Source: Sporolactobacillus inulinus
GTDB lineage: Bacteria > Bacillota > Bacilli > Bacillales > Sporolactobacillaceae
Assembly: GCF_006539285.1 (NCBI RefSeq)
Contig: NZ_BJMS01000009.1
Location: 1-64,000, forward strand
Direction of reading: 5' to 3'
Length of the DNA: 64,000 bases
Shown piece after piece: positions 8,848 through 18,143 of the stretch. Every line of letters begins with the position of its first letter. The stretch's first letter is position 1. The translations under genes were made by a program, and so were the position numbers. Below the pieces are notes generated by a model. The model was not told the origin of the DNA and did no database searches. It worked only from the letters and a program-made list of their open reading frames with translations.

Positions 8848-9603
8848 ATCAAAAAGAAAGCAATCATTTGTCTTTTAATTTTATTAATGGCTACAGCAGT
8901 TATTTTGGGGTATATCGCGCTGCGGCCGAGCCCTGCTCCCAAAAAGCCGAATCCGATCCATTACAAAATAACAGCTTTAGGCGATTCGCTGACTGAAGGC
9001 GTCGGAGATCTTGAAAATCAGGGCTATGTCGGAGCAGCAGCTGAACTGCTCAAAAAAGAAAAAAATGTAAAAAGTGTTTCAGTAAGCGATCTTGGTCATC
9101 GTGGAGATACCTCCGCTGATTTGTTAAAGAAGATCAAGCAGCCAAACTATAGTAAAGCGATAAAAGCATCCAATACCATTTTTCTTACCATAGGCGGCAA
9201 TGATATCGTTCGTGTATTTAGACAGAATTTCCTCGATCTACATGCCGGTGATTTTAAAAAAGAACAAACGAGCTTTTCGATTAAATTGAAGCAAGTATTG
9301 AAGGAAATCCGCCAACTAAACCCCGATGCCTCTGTCTATTATTTTGGACTTTATAATCCTTTTGAAGACTATCTTGGCGAAGCAAATGAAGATTTTGTAC
9401 CGATTTTGGATAAGTGGAACGCCAACAGCAAGCAGATTAGTGAAAATTATCAGCCAATCTCATTTATTCCGACGAGCGACTTGTTTCGAAACAAGACGAA
9501 ACAGCTGCTCTCTAAAGATCACTTTCACCCAAATCGTGAAGGCTATAATAAAATGGCTAAGCGACTGATTGAAGAAATTGTAAAAAAGCAATCAAATAAA
9601 TAA
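8848..9603 (+). CDS. YpmR-like GDSL/SGNH lipase-esterase with N-terminal anchor
   Basis: SGNH motifs are clear: GDSLTEG (block I, about 20 residues past the first in-frame ATG), GGNDIV (block III) and KDHFHPN (catalytic Asp/His, block V). The first ATG (8887) would start inside a hydrophobic segment. In-frame codons from 8848 add KKKAIICLLILL and complete a normal signal anchor. GAGGGG (8832-8837) is ten bases before an ATC at 8848, so a non-AUG start or a sequence error is likely. The start coordinate is therefore tentative. Family members are extracytoplasmic hydrolases. Confidence 0.8.
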   Translation: MKKKAIICLLILLMATAVILGYIALRPSPAPKKPNPIHYKITALGDSLTEGVGDLENQGYVGAAAELLKKEKNVKSVSVSDLGHRGDTSADLLKKIKQPNYSKAIKASNTIFLTIGGNDIVRVFRQNFLDLHAGDFKKEQTSFSIKLKQVLKEIRQLNPDASVYYFGLYNPFEDYLGEANEDFVPILDKWNANSKQISENYQPISFIPTSDLFRNKTKQLLSKDHFHPNREGYNKMAKRLIEEIVKKQSNK

Positions 9604-9641
9604 AGGATGGCTTATGAGTAGTAAATCCGAATAGTATGGGA

Positions 9642-9670
9642 TTGTCGTGTCGGCAAATGGAGCATATAAT
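9642..9670 (+). promoter_or_regulatory. Promoter of dat
   Basis: TTGTCG (9642-9647) and a consensus TATAAT (9665-9670) are 17 bases apart. Confidence 0.65.
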
Positions 9671-9702
9671 CAGGTTATCGATTGTTGGAGGGGGTTGCGG
9701 CG

Positions 9703-10560
9703 TTGGCAACGATATTGTATCAGGATCAATTTATCGATCGCAAGCAAGCAAAAGTGGACATTGAAGACCGAGGCTATCAATTCGGGGATGGCATTTATGA
9801 AGCAATGATGGTATACAGCGGAAGAATTTTTTTACTTGAGCCGCATCTGAAACGCTTGGAACGCAGTGCACGTGAGCTTAGTTTAACGTTGCCTTACAGC
9901 ATTGATCACCTCGCAGATAACATTAAAAAGTTGATCGAACTGAATCAATTAGAGGACGGCGTTGTCTATTTTCAAATTACAAGGGGAGCAGCTCCGCGGC
10001 AGCACTTTTTTCCGGAACACACGCCGCCTGTAATCACCGGTACTGTTTCGTCCAAGGTTCGTGATCTGTCAAAACGACCGAAAGGAATTAAAGCGGTGCT
10101 TGCAGAGGATATTCGCTGGCTACGGTGCGACATAAAAACGCTGAATTTGCTGGGAAACGTCCTTGCGAAACAAAAGGCGCACAACGTAAACGCTGGAGAA
10201 GCGATTCTGCATCGCGGTGAAACCGTCACAGAAGGATCATCAAGTAATGTATTCATTGTCAAAGCGGGTGAACTCGTAACGCATCCGGCTGATCATCGGA
10301 TTCTTAATGGGATCACACGCTTGTTTGTTTTCGATCTGGCAAAACGACTTGATATTCCGGTTTCTGAGCGAGAATTCTCGCTGAAAGAACTGTTACATGC
10401 AGACGAAGTATTTATTACGAGTACAAGTAATGAGGTAAAACCGGTACTTCAAATTGACGATCAACGGATCAACGGCGGAGAACCCGGTGCCCTTTCGAAA
10501 AAGCTGATTGCCGCATTTGATGCGGAAGTAGAACGGATTCGAACTCAACCGGTTTCATAA
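9703..10560 (+). CDS. dat: D-amino-acid transaminase
   Basis: Dat is a class IV PLP aminotransferase. It makes D-glutamate from D-alanine and 2-oxoglutarate, linking to peptidoglycan supply. The frame opens at 9682, but GGAGGGGG (9687-9694) lies inside that extension and eight bases before TTG 9703, giving 285 residues (normal) starting MATILYQDQF. Hallmarks are DRGYQFGDGIYE, the PLP lysine in DIKTLNLL (about 145), TEGSSSNVF with Glu about 177, and NGITR. It has its own promoter and converges on zwf. Confidence 0.95.
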   Translation: MATILYQDQFIDRKQAKVDIEDRGYQFGDGIYEAMMVYSGRIFLLEPHLKRLERSARELSLTLPYSIDHLADNIKKLIELNQLEDGVVYFQITRGAAPRQHFFPEHTPPVITGTVSSKVRDLSKRPKGIKAVLAEDIRWLRCDIKTLNLLGNVLAKQKAHNVNAGEAILHRGETVTEGSSSNVFIVKAGELVTHPADHRILNGITRLFVFDLAKRLDIPVSEREFSLKELLHADEVFITSTSNEVKPVLQIDDQRINGGEPGALSKKLIAAFDAEVERIRTQPVS

Positions 10561-10570
10561 ATCATTTCCC

Positions 10571-10614
10571 AAAAAAATAAAGCGCCTCGCTTAATGCGAG
10601 ACGCTTTATTTTTG
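10571..10614. terminator. Bidirectional terminator between dat and zwf
   Basis: A long stem (AAATAAAGCG-C-CTCGC with GCGAG-A-CGCTTTATTT) lies between an A tract and a T tract. Confidence 0.85.
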
Positions 10615-10622
10615 TAGAATTA

Positions 10623-12098
10623 TTATTCCATATGCATGATTGGCCACCAATGATGGCCGTGTTTTTCGAGTAGTTCGTCTGCTGTAGATGGACCCATTGA
10701 GCAGGCTTCATAATAGTCAATCGGCACATGCCGCTTTTTACAGGAATCAACAATTGAGTCAATGATCCCCCAGGAATACAAAACCTCATCCCATCGCGTA
10801 AAATTCGTTGAATCACCTTTAATGCAATCGGCGATTAGGCGCTCATAGGCATCTTGCATGTTTTCCATCGCTAATTCATTATTGCGGAACTTTAGGGATA
10901 TAGGAACGGTGTTGCTGCCTGCCTCACCATTTGCTTTTACATTTAATTTCAAAGAAAGTCCTTCGTCAGGTGATATATAAATGACGAGCAAGTTCGGACC
11001 GACATGGTTGACGTTATGGAAATATGGATTTTTTGGCAGCTTTCTAAATTGAATCACAATCTGTGTTGCCTTTTCAGCCATTCGTTTTCCTGTACGTACG
11101 TAAAAGGGAACGCCTTGCCAGCGGTAATTATCAATTTGAAATCGTGAAGCCACAAAAGTTTCAGTATCTGAATCACTCCGAACATTGTTCTCATTTAGAT
11201 AAGCACACATTTTTTCACGATTCGGTGAGATACCACGCGTATATTGACCGCGAACAATTTCTTCAGCGATATTATGAATGTTCATTGGTCGAATTGCTTT
11301 AAGTACTTTGACCTTTTCGTAACGCAAATCATCGGTTTCGAGTTGTGTCGGCGGTTCCATCGCTATCAAGGTCAGCAGCTGCATAATATGATTCTGTACC
11401 ATGTCCAAAAGCGCACCGGTTTGATCATAATAGTTCGCCCGGTCACCGACGCCAAGGGTTTCACTGAGCGTGATTTGCACGTTTGAAATGTAACGGCGGT
11501 TCCAAATCGCTTCGAAAATCGGATTTGCAAAGCGCAGAACCTCTATATTTTGTACCATTTCTTTGCCTAGATAATGGTCAATGCGATAAATCTCTTCTTC
11601 AGAGAAGGCATGGAGCAAGCTTTCGTTTAATTCTTTTGAGGATTTCAGATCGTGCCCAAACGGCTTCTCGATAACTAACCGTTTCCAACCTGAAGTGGTT
11701 GCTAGTCCGGATTTTTTCAAATTTTTCGCAGCCTCAGCAAAATATGCCGGAGCCAAGGAGAGATAAAAAATTCGATTACCCTTTAACTGATAACGTTCAT
11801 TAAGTTCGTCACTGAATTCTTTTAGGGTAGCAAAATTTTCAGGACGCGTAATGTCTAAGCGGCGATAATAAAAGCGTTCCAAAAAGTGCTGACGCTGACC
11901 TACCTCGGAAGGTAGTGAGTCATTAATTAAATCGCGATAAGTTTCGTCCGTGTGCGCGCGACGTGCAAGACCAATTACAGCAAATTCTTGATCCCGTTTA
12001 TACAGTCGATAAAGAGCGGAATATAATTTCCTACGAGCGAGATCTCCTGTTGCCCCGAAAAGAAAGATTAATACCGGCTCTTTTGACGATTCGATCAT
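10623..12098 (-). CDS. zwf: Glucose-6-phosphate 1-dehydrogenase
   Basis: Zwf oxidises glucose-6-phosphate to 6-phosphogluconolactone, making NADPH. The start at 12098 (MIESSKEP) follows GAGGG by nine bases and gives 491 residues, the usual size. The frame extends nine codons further upstream without a better ribosome site. Motifs are the Rossmann FGATGDLARRK, EKPFGHD, and the substrate loop RIDHYLGKE. Further on come RWQGVPFYVRTGKRM and the C-terminal substrate-binding half. It is monocistronic, with a weak TTGATT/TAAAGT promoter on the minus strand near 12166-12193. Confidence 0.97.
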   Translation of the reverse strand: MIESSKEPVLIFLFGATGDLARRKLYSALYRLYKRDQEFAVIGLARRAHTDETYRDLINDSLPSEVGQRQHFLERFYYRRLDITRPENFATLKEFSDELNERYQLKGNRIFYLSLAPAYFAEAAKNLKKSGLATTSGWKRLVIEKPFGHDLKSSKELNESLLHAFSEEEIYRIDHYLGKEMVQNIEVLRFANPIFEAIWNRRYISNVQITLSETLGVGDRANYYDQTGALLDMVQNHIMQLLTLIAMEPPTQLETDDLRYEKVKVLKAIRPMNIHNIAEEIVRGQYTRGISPNREKMCAYLNENNVRSDSDTETFVASRFQIDNYRWQGVPFYVRTGKRMAEKATQIVIQFRKLPKNPYFHNVNHVGPNLLVIYISPDEGLSLKLNVKANGEAGSNTVPISLKFRNNELAMENMQDAYERLIADCIKGDSTNFTRWDEVLYSWGIIDSIVDSCKKRHVPIDYYEACSMGPSTADELLEKHGHHWWPIMHME

Positions 12099-12165
12099 CT
12101 GTTCATTCCCTCGTTCCTCGTTCATTATACTTGAATGTTATCACACTTTTTATTGAATGTGCTAC

Positions 12166-12193
12166 ACTTTATTCGCTTTTCGTTTGAAATCAA
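12166..12193 (-). promoter_or_regulatory. Possible promoter of zwf
   Basis: Read on the minus strand, TTGATT and TAAAGT are 16 bases apart, about 70 bases before the zwf start. Confidence 0.35.
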
Positions 12194-12259
12194 TGTGAAC
12201 ATTGACCATTATTATTGACGAAAATAGTTGGATTCAACCAATACGTTCATTCGCCTTCG

Positions 12260-12288
12260 TTGCATTTCATCGCTGTACATGGTAAGGT
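12260..12288 (+). promoter_or_regulatory. Probable promoter of cshA, giving a leader of about 150 bases
   Basis: TTGCAT (12260-12265) and TAAGGT (12283-12288) are 17 bases apart. The transcript would carry a long, structured leader. Confidence 0.45.
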
Positions 12289-12333
12289 GATCCTATGTGT
12301 TTAGGTAATCATAGGGATGGAAGAGGTTTACTT

Positions 12334-12402
12334 TTGAAAACAACGATGAGATCTCGTTCAATGTTTAGTAGGCATTTTCCGTCCGGCGCGGGGAATGCCT
12401 AA
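12334..12402 (+). CDS. Possible 22-residue leader peptide of cshA
   Basis: TTG 12334 follows GAAGAGG by a few bases and opens a basic 22-codon frame (begins MKTTMRSRSMF) ending at TAA 12400-12402. Its last third lies inside a hairpin in which TAGGCATTTTCCG pairs with CGGGGAATGCCTA (about 12370-12402). There is no T tract, so the hairpin is not a simple terminator. A role in translational or cold-responsive control of cshA is speculative. Confidence 0.25.
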   Translation: MKTTMRSRSMFSRHFPSGAGNA

Positions 12403-12450
12403 TCATTTAATTGATCGTACTAAACATGAAAAAGGAGATAGTATAACTTA

Positions 12451-13893
12451 ATGAAATTTTCAGAACTCGAAATTAGTCAAGAAGTGAAGAAAGCAACCGA
12501 TCGAATGGGGTTTACCGATATGACTCCGATTCAAGAACAAGCAATCCCGGTTGCGGAAACAGGTGTTGACCTGATCGGTCAAGCACAAACAGGTACAGGA
12601 AAAACAACTGCATTTGGTATCCCGATGATCGAAGCAGCCGATCCCCACAACTCGGATATTCAAGGAGTTGTCATTACACCAACGCGTGAACTTGCGATTC
12701 AGAATGCTCAAGAGCTTAACGCACTCGGCTTTTATAAAAAGGTTAGAACGGTTGCGATTTATGGTGGTCAAGATATTCAGCGGCAAATTCGTGATTTAAA
12801 AAGACGTCCAAGTATAATTTCGGCAACTCCTGGACGATTGCTCGACCACATCAAGAGAAGAACAATTCGCTTGGATCAGATCAAGGTAGTTGTGCTTGAT
12901 GAAGCAGATGAAATGTTGAACATGGGCTTTATCGAAGATATTCATGCGATTTTGGAAGCTACACCGGAGAATCGTCAAACCTTGCTATTCTCAGCAACGA
13001 TGCCGAGACCGATTCAAGTGCTGGCTGAGAAATTTATGCATGAACCTAAAAAAATTCAGATCAAAGCAAAGACCCTAACGACGTCATTAATTGATCAAAG
13101 CTATGTTAAGGTTCGTGAGCTTGAAAAATTTGATGCTCTGACACGTTTTCTTGATATTCAATCGCCTGAACGTGCAATTGTCTTTGGTCGGACAAAACGA
13201 CGCGTCGACGAACTGATGCGTGCGTTGCAAAAAAGAGGCTATGAGGCCGAAGGAATTCACGGCGATCTGACTCAGTCAAAACGTGATCTTGTTCTGCGAC
13301 GTTTTAAACAGAATGAAGTGAAACTGCTGGTTGCTACGGATGTAGCGGCACGTGGACTTGATATTAGTAACGTGACGCATGTCTACAATTTTGATCTTCC
13401 GCAAGATCCGGAAAGCTATGTACACCGGATCGGCCGTACAGGACGCGCTGGGAAAACCGGAATGGCACTCACTTTTATTACGCCGAGTGAATTCCCGCAT
13501 CTGAGATCGATTGAACGTTTGACGAAACAGCCAATGAAACAACTCAATGCACCAAGCTATGAAGAAGCATTAGCGGGACAGCAGAAAATTGCTATTGACA
13601 ATTTAAAAGAAATGATTGAATCTGGAAAATACCGCAGCTATGCGGCAAAGGCTCAAGATCTGCTTGATGAATTTGATGCAACAGACGTACTCGCTGCAGC
13701 CCTTAAGCTGATTACTAAAGAGCCGGATACAACCCCGGTACGCTTAACCCGTGAACAACCGCTCATGGTCAAACGATCAAATCGGCAGCAACGAGGCGGC
13801 GGAAGAGGACGCAACAATTATCGCTCACACGATCGTGATCGTCGAAACAACAATTATCGAGGAAGAAGCAAACAAAAGTCACAGCATTATTAA
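12451..13893 (+). CDS. cshA: DEAD-box RNA helicase CshA type
   Basis: This ATP-dependent RNA helicase is likely involved in RNA turnover and ribosome assembly. The 480-residue protein has the DEAD motifs in order: Q motif ([11 protein letters not shown]), [27 protein letters not shown], then ARGLDIS and [13 protein letters not shown]. The C-terminal tail (about 440-480) is rich in Arg, Gly and Asn ([21 protein letters not shown]), typical of RNA-binding CshA tails. The ribosome site AAAGGAG is rather far (13 bases) from the ATG. A structured leader with a possible leader peptide precedes it. Confidence 0.94.
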   Translation: MKFSELEISQEVKKATDRMGFTDMTPIQEQAIPVAETGVDLIGQAQTGTGKTTAFGIPMIEAADPHNSDIQGVVITPTRELAIQNAQELNALGFYKKVRTVAIYGGQDIQRQIRDLKRRPSIISATPGRLLDHIKRRTIRLDQIKVVVLDEADEMLNMGFIEDIHAILEATPENRQTLLFSATMPRPIQVLAEKFMHEPKKIQIKAKTLTTSLIDQSYVKVRELEKFDALTRFLDIQSPERAIVFGRTKRRVDELMRALQKRGYEAEGIHGDLTQSKRDLVLRRFKQNEVKLLVATDVAARGLDISNVTHVYNFDLPQDPESYVHRIGRTGRAGKTGMALTFITPSEFPHLRSIERLTKQPMKQLNAPSYEEALAGQQKIAIDNLKEMIESGKYRSYAAKAQDLLDEFDATDVLAAALKLITKEPDTTPVRLTREQPLMVKRSNRQQRGGGRGRNNYRSHDRDRRNNNYRGRSKQKSQHY

Positions 13894-13906
13894 TGCAACA
13901 CGTTTT

Positions 13907-13938
13907 CAAAAGGCAGCCTTCGGGTTGCTTTTTTTTAC
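13907..13938 (+). terminator. Terminator of cshA
   Basis: AAAGGCAGCC pairs with GGTTGCTTT around a TTCG loop, followed by a T tract. Confidence 0.85.
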
Positions 13939-13979
13939 GGGCTTGAATTGTCAAACTAAGTGCAACGCCTGATTATAAA

Positions 13980-14159
13980 AGATCTCAAAAGGAGTCTTCC
14001 AGCCCAAACATTTGCGAGGTCAGTGATTTAATTCGTTCACGGCATGTGCGCCCGCGGCAAGCGAGTAACCGAAGCGGCGATTCAGCACCGAAAAGACACG
14101 AGTCCATCATACATGGTTGGAGATTAAGGACCGGGCGCTTTTTGCCCGGTCTTTTCTTA
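13980..14159. repeat. Dispersed intergenic repeat, copy B, ending in a hairpin
   Basis: Bases 14046-14065 are identical to 31723-31742 (GTGCGCCCGCGGCAAGCGAG), and the next 11 bases agree with three substitutions. The right end is a hairpin (14125-14159) with the TAAGGACC ... GGTCTTTTCTTA ends also seen at 3-36 and 21591-21620. No credible coding frame lies in this 515-base gap (13894-14408). Confidence 0.5.
14125..14159 (+). terminator. Terminator-like hairpin at the end of repeat copy B
   Basis: GACCGGGC pairs with GCCCGGTC around a T-rich loop, followed by TTTT. It lies far from any stop codon, so it may be part of the repeat rather than a gene terminator. Confidence 0.5.
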
Positions 14160-14351
14160 TGCAGGTGTAGCGTTTTAAAAAGGAAAGAGCCTAAAGGGAT
14201 CGGAAGCAAGCCCCTCAGACTGCACGGCAAAAGTTTCGCGGGAAATCATCATGAACAGTGAACGATGAGCGTAAAATAATGGCTAAACTGTTAATCGCAT
14301 CCAATTATATCATAAAATTTAGAAATATTAATAAGAGGTGAGGTGGAATGG

Positions 14352-14380
14352 TTGTAACTTTCAGAAAAGTAGTGTAAGAT
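14352..14380 (+). promoter_or_regulatory. Promoter of the IDEAL-domain gene
   Basis: TTGTAA (14352-14357) and TAAGAT (14375-14380) are 17 bases apart. Confidence 0.5.
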
Positions 14381-14408
14381 AGTAAAAAGTGCAAAGGGGG
14401 CAATAAAA

Positions 14409-14636
14409 ATGAACAATGATCACTCTACTCAGGAGAATACGAACGCGCTTGTTGTCTACAAAGAGAAACAAGCTAAAGTCTCGGTTGTTGAAATGTATGC
14501 CCAAATGATCCTTGATGAAATGGAATTCAATCAAAAAGCAAAATACCTTCGCAAACAGATTGATGCAAGTTTGGATTCAAGGAACAAAGCACTCTTTATG
14601 AAACTCACTGCAGAATACGCGGCATTAACTCGTTAG
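14409..14636 (+). CDS. IDEAL-domain protein
   Basis: This is a small cytosolic protein of 75 residues. The C-terminal half (about 32-72) carries the IDEAL motif: IDASLDSRNKALFMKLTAEY fits the I-D-x-A-L-D ... F-x-x-L-T pattern. The N terminus is polar. AAGGGGG precedes the ATG by about nine bases. In other bacilli this domain occurs in small, poorly understood regulators and at the end of some adaptor proteins. The partner cannot be told here. It is transcribed alone. Confidence 0.85.
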   Translation: MNNDHSTQENTNALVVYKEKQAKVSVVEMYAQMILDEMEFNQKAKYLRKQIDASLDSRNKALFMKLTAEYAALTR

Positions 14637-14712
14637 TAAAGCGAGCTCTATAAAAGAGAATGAACGGATACTTGTGTTTGTATGATCCATTTGTTCTTAA
14701 ACCTTTATAGGT

Positions 14713-14760
14713 ACACAAAAAAAGAAGCAGAGATGCGCATCTCTGCTTCTTTTTTTGTGT
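14713..14760. terminator. Bidirectional terminator, a perfect 48-base palindrome
   Basis: The 24-base arms (14713-14736 and 14737-14760) are exact reverse complements with no unpaired loop bases. A and T tracts flank a GC core (GAAGCAGAGATGC). It serves the convergent IDEAL and EamA genes. Confidence 0.9.
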
Positions 14761-14779
14761 ATTTACATTTCATTTCCAT

Positions 14780-15709
14780 TCAGGTTCTGTATTCTTGCGA
14801 TTGCTTCGGCTTTCGCAGGTTTTCCGGCCATTCAGCAAGCAGCATCCCGATCAAAATAAGTAAAGATCCGGCGACTTCATGTGTACCAAATTGTGCGTTT
14901 TGGAAGAGAATCGATGTCCATGCGGCAAAAACAGGCTCCATAATGTAGATAATGCCGACGTGAGTGGCCGGTGTATCTTTCTGAAGAGCAGTCTGTAGCA
15001 AAAAGGCGAGTGCAGTTGCAAACAGTGCCATAAAAAGAATGACGACCAGTACATCCAATTGTACGATTTGTTGAACCGCAATGGCATTGCCGCCTTCCAA
15101 AAAAAGACTGAATGCAAAGGCGAGGCAGGAAACTGTAAATAGTTGAACAATGGTCAACGCATAACTATCATAACGCTCCGTAACTTTTGCTGTGAAAACA
15201 ATATGTAATGCAAAAGTAACGGAGCTGACAAGAACAATTAAGTCACCTTTATTTAAGATAAACGAACCATGTGTGGTGAGGAAAAACAAGCCCACTGCAG
15301 CCAAAGGTACACTAAGGAGTGCTGTCCGGCGCGGCATTTGATGTAACAAGAATGCTGAAAAAATGGGCACAAGCACGACACTCAAGCCGGTGATAAATGC
15401 TGCGTTTGACGCTGAAGTGTAAAGAAGAGCGATCGTTTGACAAATATAACCGGCGAATAGCAATCCGCCTAACAAAGCTCCAGACCCTATTAATGACCAG
15501 TTGATGCTTTTCAGTATATGCGTACTTTTTTTGCGGCGCATGTATTGCCAAAAAAGCAAAAAGAGGGCAGCAATAAGAAAACGCCAAGCATTAAAGGTAA
15601 GCGGCGTTAATTTATCGAGAATATTTTGAACAACAATGAACGTTGTTCCCCATACAAAAGTGATACCGAGCAGAGCGGAATCAGCGATAAGCACACGTTT
15701 TCGATTCAT
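14780..15709 (-). CDS. EamA/DMT-superfamily transporter
   Basis: This inner-membrane permease has 309 residues, about ten membrane helices and the duplicated EamA domain (about 10-145 and 155-290). It shows GITFVWGTTFIVVQ in helix 1 and the FNAWRFLIAA and EPVFAAWTSIL signatures of metabolite exporters. The start at 15709 (MNRKRVLIAD) follows CAGGGG and lies 19 bases after the RNase H-like stop; the frame extends 46 codons further without support. The substrate is unknown. It forms an operon with the upstream gene. Confidence 0.88.
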   Translation of the reverse strand: MNRKRVLIADSALLGITFVWGTTFIVVQNILDKLTPLTFNAWRFLIAALFLLFWQYMRRKKSTHILKSINWSLIGSGALLGGLLFAGYICQTIALLYTSASNAAFITGLSVVLVPIFSAFLLHQMPRRTALLSVPLAAVGLFFLTTHGSFILNKGDLIVLVSSVTFALHIVFTAKVTERYDSYALTIVQLFTVSCLAFAFSLFLEGGNAIAVQQIVQLDVLVVILFMALFATALAFLLQTALQKDTPATHVGIIYIMEPVFAAWTSILFQNAQFGTHEVAGSLLILIGMLLAEWPENLRKPKQSQEYRT

Positions 15710-15728
15710 TAGCTGTAGGCCCCTGTCT

Positions 15729-16130
15729 TTATTTTTCATTTTGTTGTTTAATGGCTGATCTTGCGAGAGCATCCGCATTTTTATTTTGTTTATCCGGAAT
15801 CCATTTGCAAAAAAATAAGTCAAACTGATCGATGTAATGTAAGGCATCTTTTAAGTAAGCTTCATAAAGGCTATTTTTGACGTATCTCTTTTCCAGTGCT
15901 TGATTCACTAGTTGGGAATCTGTGCGAAATGAAACGGTACGGTAATTGTTTTCTAAAGCAATGCGAAGTGCGGCAACGCAAGCGGCAAATTCTGCTTCAT
16001 GATTGCTGGACAGGATACCAAAAGGAAGGGCGCATCTCATCTCATGACCTTTTCCGTCTTTTATGTAAATTCCTCCTCCGGCAAGACCGGGATTGCTAAG
16101 AGCGGCACCATCGAATGAAACCTCGATCAA
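15729..16130 (-). CDS. Ribonuclease HI-like (reverse-transcriptase-like) protein
   Basis: This single-domain RNase H fold of 133 residues has the acidic active site in place: FDGAAL (Asp 7), NHEAEF (Glu about 46), RTDSQLV (Asp about 71) and NADALAR (Asp about 122). It is like B. subtilis YpeP/YpdQ rather than classical RnhA. It starts at TTG 16130, ten bases after GGGAGGT. It probably cleaves RNA in RNA/DNA hybrids, but several members of this subgroup have weak or untested activity. The EamA transporter follows 19 bases later. Confidence 0.85.
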   Translation of the reverse strand: MIEVSFDGAALSNPGLAGGGIYIKDGKGHEMRCALPFGILSSNHEAEFAACVAALRIALENNYRTVSFRTDSQLVNQALEKRYVKNSLYEAYLKDALHYIDQFDLFFCKWIPDKQNKNADALARSAIKQQNEK

Positions 16131-16192
16131 TTTAAGGATTACCTCCCAAGTATTGTATAAAAAAGTTCATGCTTCATCCCATCGATGCGATG

Positions 16193-16221
16193 TTACGTTA
16201 CACACATTATGTTATCATAAT
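16193..16221 (+). promoter_or_regulatory. Probable promoter of fhs
   Basis: TTACGT (16193-16198) and CATAAT (16216-16221) are 17 bases apart. Confidence 0.4.
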
Positions 16222-16273
16222 AAAAGTAAATTGGCTGGAATAATTTTATTTTCGAATGGGTGAGTAAAAGACA

Positions 16274-17956
16274 ATGTCAAAAACAGTAAAGTCCGATATT
16301 GAAATCGCTCAAAATGCGGTTCTCAAACCAATTGGATCTATTGCAGAACAGCTCGGGCTCGAAGTAAAGGATTGGGAACCTTATGGCCGATACAAAGCGA
16401 AAGTATCCGCAAACACATTAAACAAATTGACTGAAAAACCAGATGGCAACATTATTTTAGTCACTTCCATTAATCCGACACCTGCCGGAGAAGGAAAGTC
16501 TACAGTTACCGTGGGGCTGGGACAAGCTTTGAATAAGATTGGTAAAAAGGCGGTCATCGCTTTACGCGAGCCATCACTTGGTCCGACAATGGGTCTTAAA
16601 GGCGGGGCAGCTGGGGGAGGCTTCGCTCAAGTTGTCCCGATGGAAGACATTAATCTTCATTTCACCGGTGATTTCCATGCGATCACAACCGCCCATAATG
16701 CATTGGCCGCTTTATTGGACAATCATATTCACCAAGGAAACGCGCTCAATATTGATCCTAGGCGCATTGTTTGGAAACGAGTCCTTGACTTAAATGATCG
16801 CGCGCTTAGGCACGTTGTTGTCGGGCTTGGCGGTCACGCAAACGGGGTTCCGCGCGAAGACGGATTTGACATTACCGTCGCTTCCGAAATTATGGCAATC
16901 CTCTGTCTTGCGGAAAACATCGATGACCTGAAAAGAAGGCTCAGCAACATGCTGATTGCCTATACTTATGATCGAAAGCCTGTTTTTGTACGTGATTTGC
17001 ATGTTGAAGGGGCGTTGACACTTCTTTTAAAGGAAGCCATTCACCCAAATCTTGTTCAAACTTTGGAAAATACCCCAGCTTTTGTGCATGGAGGCCCATT
17101 TGCCAATATCGCTCACGGCTGCAACAGTGTGCTTGCAACAAAATTAGGAGCAAAACTCGGCGATTATCTAATTACAGAAGCTGGATTCGGCGCAGACTTA
17201 GGTGCGGAGAAGTTTCTGGACATCACGACGCGTGCCGGACATTTCACGCCAAGCGCGGTAGTGATCGTTGCAACAATTCGTGCGCTTAAAATGCATGGCG
17301 GACTGACAAAAGATCAATTAAAGCATGAAGATCTGAATGCATTAAAACTAGGCTTGGACAACTTGGCCCGTCATATTGATACAATCAAATCATTTGGTTT
17401 GCCCTACATTGTTGCGATTAATCACTTTATCTACGATACAGAACAGGAAGTCACTCTTGTTAAAGACTGGTGCACCGCTGAAAAACACCCGGTTGCTTTG
17501 GCGAAGGTTTGGGAACAAGGCGGTGAAGGAGGCAAGGAGCTTGCGCAGCTCGTTGTCGATACTGTGGAAAAAAACGAGAACCACTTTAAACCGCTCTATG
17601 ATTTGAATGAGTCCATTCAAGAAAAAATTCAAACCATTGTTACCCAGGTGTACGGTGGAAAAAATGTTGAATTCTCAACGAAAGCACGCAAACAGTTAAA
17701 GACGTTCAAAGAAAATGGCTGGGATGAATTACCGGTATGTGTAGCGAAAACGCAATATTCACTTTCCGATAATCCAAAATTGATTGGCAGACCAAAAGAC
17801 TTTACGATTCATGTACGTGAATTAAAGGTATCTTTAGGTGCGGGATTTATCGTTGTTATGACCGGCAATGTGCTTACGATGCCAGGCTTGCCAAAACACC
17901 CTGCAGCGTTAGATATGGATGTTGATCAAGAGGGAAGAGTACTCGGTTTGTTCTGA
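16274..17956 (+). CDS. fhs: Formate-tetrahydrofolate ligase
   Basis: Fhs makes 10-formyl-tetrahydrofolate from formate, ATP and THF for purine and fMet synthesis. The 560-residue protein is full length. It shows the ATP loop TPAGEGKST (about 72), [50 protein letters not shown], and the C-terminal [23 protein letters not shown] precedes the ATG. It is monocistronic, with its own terminator. Presence of fhs fits formate recycling in a fermentative organism. Confidence 0.97.
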   Translation: MSKTVKSDIEIAQNAVLKPIGSIAEQLGLEVKDWEPYGRYKAKVSANTLNKLTEKPDGNIILVTSINPTPAGEGKSTVTVGLGQALNKIGKKAVIALREPSLGPTMGLKGGAAGGGFAQVVPMEDINLHFTGDFHAITTAHNALAALLDNHIHQGNALNIDPRRIVWKRVLDLNDRALRHVVVGLGGHANGVPREDGFDITVASEIMAILCLAENIDDLKRRLSNMLIAYTYDRKPVFVRDLHVEGALTLLLKEAIHPNLVQTLENTPAFVHGGPFANIAHGCNSVLATKLGAKLGDYLITEAGFGADLGAEKFLDITTRAGHFTPSAVVIVATIRALKMHGGLTKDQLKHEDLNALKLGLDNLARHIDTIKSFGLPYIVAINHFIYDTEQEVTLVKDWCTAEKHPVALAKVWEQGGEGGKELAQLVVDTVEKNENHFKPLYDLNESIQEKIQTIVTQVYGGKNVEFSTKARKQLKTFKENGWDELPVCVAKTQYSLSDNPKLIGRPKDFTIHVRELKVSLGAGFIVVMTGNVLTMPGLPKHPAALDMDVDQEGRVLGLF

Positions 17957-17983
17957 TCGATTATGACCGAATGCATCCGTTAA

Positions 17984-18028
17984 GAAAGCGTCTCAAAGTC
18001 CGTTTTATGACTCTGAGACGCTTTTTAC
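17984..18028 (+). terminator. Terminator of fhs
   Basis: AAAGCGTCTCA pairs with TGAGACGCTTT, extended by AAGTC/GACTC, then a T tract. Confidence 0.85.
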
Positions 18029-18046
18029 TTTTATAGGGAGTCAAGC

Positions 18047-18094
18047 GCGTAAAATCAGGATGAGCATGGCGGATAAGCGGGTCTGATTTTACGC
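18047..18094. repeat. 12-base perfect inverted repeat with a 24-base loop
   Basis: GCGTAAAATCAG (18047-18058) and CTGATTTTACGC (18083-18094) are exact reverse complements. No T tract follows, so it is not a standard terminator. Related words (TGCGTAAAATC near 52416, GTCAAGCATGTAAAA near 45392) occur in other gaps. Confidence 0.5.
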
Positions 18095-18143
18095 ATAGGA
18101 ATTAATGCAGCTAGAAATGCAATGGTGCCGTTTCACATTACTT

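Noticed and set aside
14046-14261. 71-residue frame inside repeat copy B
   Set aside because: It runs through a hairpin and repeat sequence, has no ribosome site, and composition follows the GC-rich repeat.
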